From Phytobacter diazotrophicus (GTDB lineage Bacteria; Pseudomonadota; Gammaproteobacteria; Enterobacterales; Enterobacteriaceae), in assembly GCA_004346725.1 (NCBI GenBank), contig SMDE01000005.1:310001-374000 (forward strand): DNA of 64,000 nucleotides, in the 5' to 3' direction. The translations under genes were made by a program, and so were the position numbers. The notes below the pieces were generated by a model that ran no database searches, was not told where the DNA came from, and worked only from the letters and a program-made list of their open reading frames with translations. Below are positions 62,270 to 64,000 of the stretch, piece after piece. Numbering within the stretch: the first letter of the stretch is position 1; each line of letters starts with the position of its first letter.

Positions 62270-63274
62270 TTAGAGCGGGTCAACCTTCAGGCACGAGACC
62301 GCATGGCGGAAGCTACCTTCCAGCACCGGGCGCGTCTGCGCGCATTCGGGTCCGGCAATCGGGCAACGCGTACGGAACACGCAGCCCGACGGCGGGTTGA
62401 TTGGTGAAGGCAAATCCCCTTCCAGCAACTGAATCTGCTTGTTCTTTTCCAGATCCGGGTCCGGGATTGGCACAGCAGACATCAGCGCTTTGGTATAAGG
62501 GTGCTGCGGATTGTGGTACACCTCGTCATAGGTGCCCAACTCCACCGCATGTCCCAAATACATGACCAGCACGCGATCGGAGATGTGCTTCACCACCGCG
62601 AGATCGTGGGCGATAAAGATCAGCGATAACCCCATTTCCCGCTGCAGTTTTTGCAGCAAGTTGACCACCTGTGCCTGGATTGACACGTCCAGTGCAGAAA
62701 CCGGTTCGTCACAGATAATCAGCTTCGGTTCGAGGATCAGCGCACGGGCAATACCGATACGCTGACACTGGCCGCCGGAAAACTCATGCGGGTAGCGGTT
62801 AATCAGGTTTGGCAGCAGGCCCACTTTCATCATCATGGCTTTGACGCGGTCACGCACTTCCTGACGCGGCATTTTCGGATGATAAGTACGCAGCGGTTCC
62901 GCGATGATTTCACCAATGGTCATACGCGGGTTCAGCGATGCCAGCGGGTCCTGGAAAATCATCTGAATGTCACTGCGCACGTCGCGCCATTCATCAGGCT
63001 TCATCCCGAGCAAGTCTTTGCCCAGCCAGGCCACTTTGCCGTCAGTTGCTTTGACAAGCCCAATAATCGCTCGGGCAAAGGTCGACTTCCCGCAACCGGA
63101 TTCGCCCACCACGCCGAGGGTTTCCCCTTCATACAGACGCAGCGTAACGCCGTCTACCGCTTTCAGTGTTTTGGATGGCTGCCAGAACCATTGCTTACCG
63201 TCTTTTATGTCGAAATGGACTTTCAGGTCAGCAATTTCCAGGAGTACTTTTCTTTCTTCTGTGACGGCATTCAT
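62270..63274 (-). CDS. oppF: oligopeptide ABC transporter ATPase
   Basis: The protein has 334 residues. Walker A GESGCGKS, signature FSGGQCQRIGIARAL, Walker B LIICDEPVSALDVS. The C-terminal OppF region has CVFRTRCPIAGPEC, which in this family can hold a metal cluster. It works with OppD to drive peptide import. It overlaps oppD by four bases. Confidence 0.97.
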   Translation of the reverse strand: MNAVTEERKVLLEIADLKVHFDIKDGKQWFWQPSKTLKAVDGVTLRLYEGETLGVVGESGCGKSTFARAIIGLVKATDGKVAWLGKDLLGMKPDEWRDVRSDIQMIFQDPLASLNPRMTIGEIIAEPLRTYHPKMPRQEVRDRVKAMMMKVGLLPNLINRYPHEFSGGQCQRIGIARALILEPKLIICDEPVSALDVSIQAQVVNLLQKLQREMGLSLIFIAHDLAVVKHISDRVLVMYLGHAVELGTYDEVYHNPQHPYTKALMSAVPIPDPDLEKNKQIQLLEGDLPSPINPPSGCVFRTRCPIAGPECAQTRPVLEGSFRHAVSCLKVDPL

Positions 63275-64000
63275 AGCAGTTCCTCCACCGGCTTAAAGCA
63301 GGCGCGCAAACGTCCTGGGGCAAACTCCTCCAGCGGCGGAGCACTGTTACAGATTTCCATCGCATGCGGGCAACGCGGCTGGAATGGACACCCTTTGGGC
63401 AACCGCAGCAGGTTCGGCGGGTTACCAGGGATGGTCAGCAACTCTTCACCTTCAGCGTCGAGGCGCGGTACCGCATTGAGCAGACCGATCGAATAGGGAT
63501 GTGCCGGATGGTAGAACACATCGCGCGCCACACCGTACTCCATAGTACGCCCGGCGTACATCACCAGCACTTTGTCACAGATGCCCGCAACCACGCCGAG
63601 ATCGTGGGTGATCATGATAATGGCAGTGTTGAATTCACGTTTAAGCTCATTGAGCAACGTCATGATCTGCGCCTGTACGGTCACGTCCAGTGCGGTAGTC
63701 GGTTCGTCGGCAATGAGCAGTTTTGGCCGGCACATTAATGCCATAGCAATCATTACGCGCTGGCGCATCCCGCCGGAAAACTCATGCGGGTACATGCGCA
63801 TACGCTTACGCGCTTCCGGCATTTTCACGGCGTCGAGCATTTTGACCGACTCTTCAAATGCTTCGGCCTTACCCATCCCTTTATGTAGCATCAGCACTTC
63901 CATTAACTGCTCACCGACCCGCATATACGGATTCAGTGAGGTCATCGGGTCCTGGAAGATCATGGAAATCTGCTCGGCACGCAATTTGTTCAGCGCATGC
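63271..64000 (-). CDS. oppD: oligopeptide ABC transporter ATPase, C-terminal part (runs off window)
   Basis: The frame is open to the window edge (LNKLRAEQISMIFQDP at the edge). It includes the Q-loop, signature FSGGMRQRVMIAMAL, Walker [15 protein letters not shown], the H-loop MITHDLGVV and the C-terminal cysteine region CPFQPRCPHAMEIC. The Walker A lies outside. It corresponds to about residues 95-337 of E. coli OppD. Confidence 0.96.
   Translation of the reverse strand, partial: HALNKLRAEQISMIFQDPMTSLNPYMRVGEQLMEVLMLHKGMGKAEAFEESVKMLDAVKMPEARKRMRMYPHEFSGGMRQRVMIAMALMCRPKLLIADEPTTALDVTVQAQIMTLLNELKREFNTAIIMITHDLGVVAGICDKVLVMYAGRTMEYGVARDVFYHPAHPYSIGLLNAVPRLDAEGEELLTIPGNPPNLLRLPKGCPFQPRCPHAMEICNSAPPLEEFAPGRLRACFKPVEELL

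Overview
The window is a chromosomal segment of an Enterobacteriaceae bacterium. Gene order and protein sequences closely follow the E. coli/Salmonella block ycjG-tpx-tyrR ... psp-sap-fabI-rnb-gmr ... trp ... tonB-yciI ... cls-yciU-opp. A DSF-type synthase gene (rpfF) sits beside the PAS-GGDEF-EAL gene (rpfR, which E. coli calls gmr). That pairing points to the Enterobacter/Cronobacter/Lelliottia/Kosakonia side of the family rather than E. coli, which has only the rpfR homologue. The genus is an inference; no rRNA or other decisive marker lies in the window.

Layout. 1-8.0 kb (mostly minus strand): ycjG 5' end, tpx, tyrR, an inserted higBA-type toxin-antitoxin pair, ycjF-ycjX, and the phage-shock operon pspABCDE with a sigma-54 promoter and an IHF site, divergent from pspF. 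8.0-14.4 kb: pspF and sapABCDF. 14.5-16.5 kb: an orphan fimbrial-adhesin-like gene and an AT-rich spacer. 16.5-25.6 kb: fabI, yciW, rnb, rpfR convergent with rpfF (last four bases shared), yciZ, yciT, osmB. 25.7-43.7 kb: pyrF-yciH, lapAB, pgpB, ribA, acnA, a run of tiny genes (ymiA, a yciX-position ORF, a ymiC-position ORF), cysB, topA, yciN, sohB, yciK-btuR, rluB, yciO, rnm. 43.8-50.5 kb: the trp operon with promoter/operator, leader peptide, attenuator and terminator. 50.8-55.6 kb: a small membrane protein, ompW, a YkgJ-type protein, yciC, yciB, yciA, tonB, yciI.

55.7-60.3 kb is the main accessory region. It sits where E. coli has kch, between yciI and clsA. It holds decayed remnants (a 26-codon yedK start, an IS3-family transposase tail with an in-frame stop), a cytoplasmic-type protein with an N-terminal peptidoglycan-binding domain and a C-terminal pesticin/T4-lysozyme-like muramidase domain, an LprI-family periplasmic protein whose start codon overlaps the muramidase stop, a small lipoprotein, and two small exporters (SMR and LysE/RhtB types). 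The muramidase and LprI genes look like an effector-immunity pair, and this is the best candidate in the window for an undescribed system. The window closes with clsA, yciU, oppF and part of oppD.

Start codons were chosen by ribosome-binding site and by alignment from memory with E. coli proteins, so they often differ from the longest open frame. No database search was run. Family assignments rest on recognised sequence and visible motifs.
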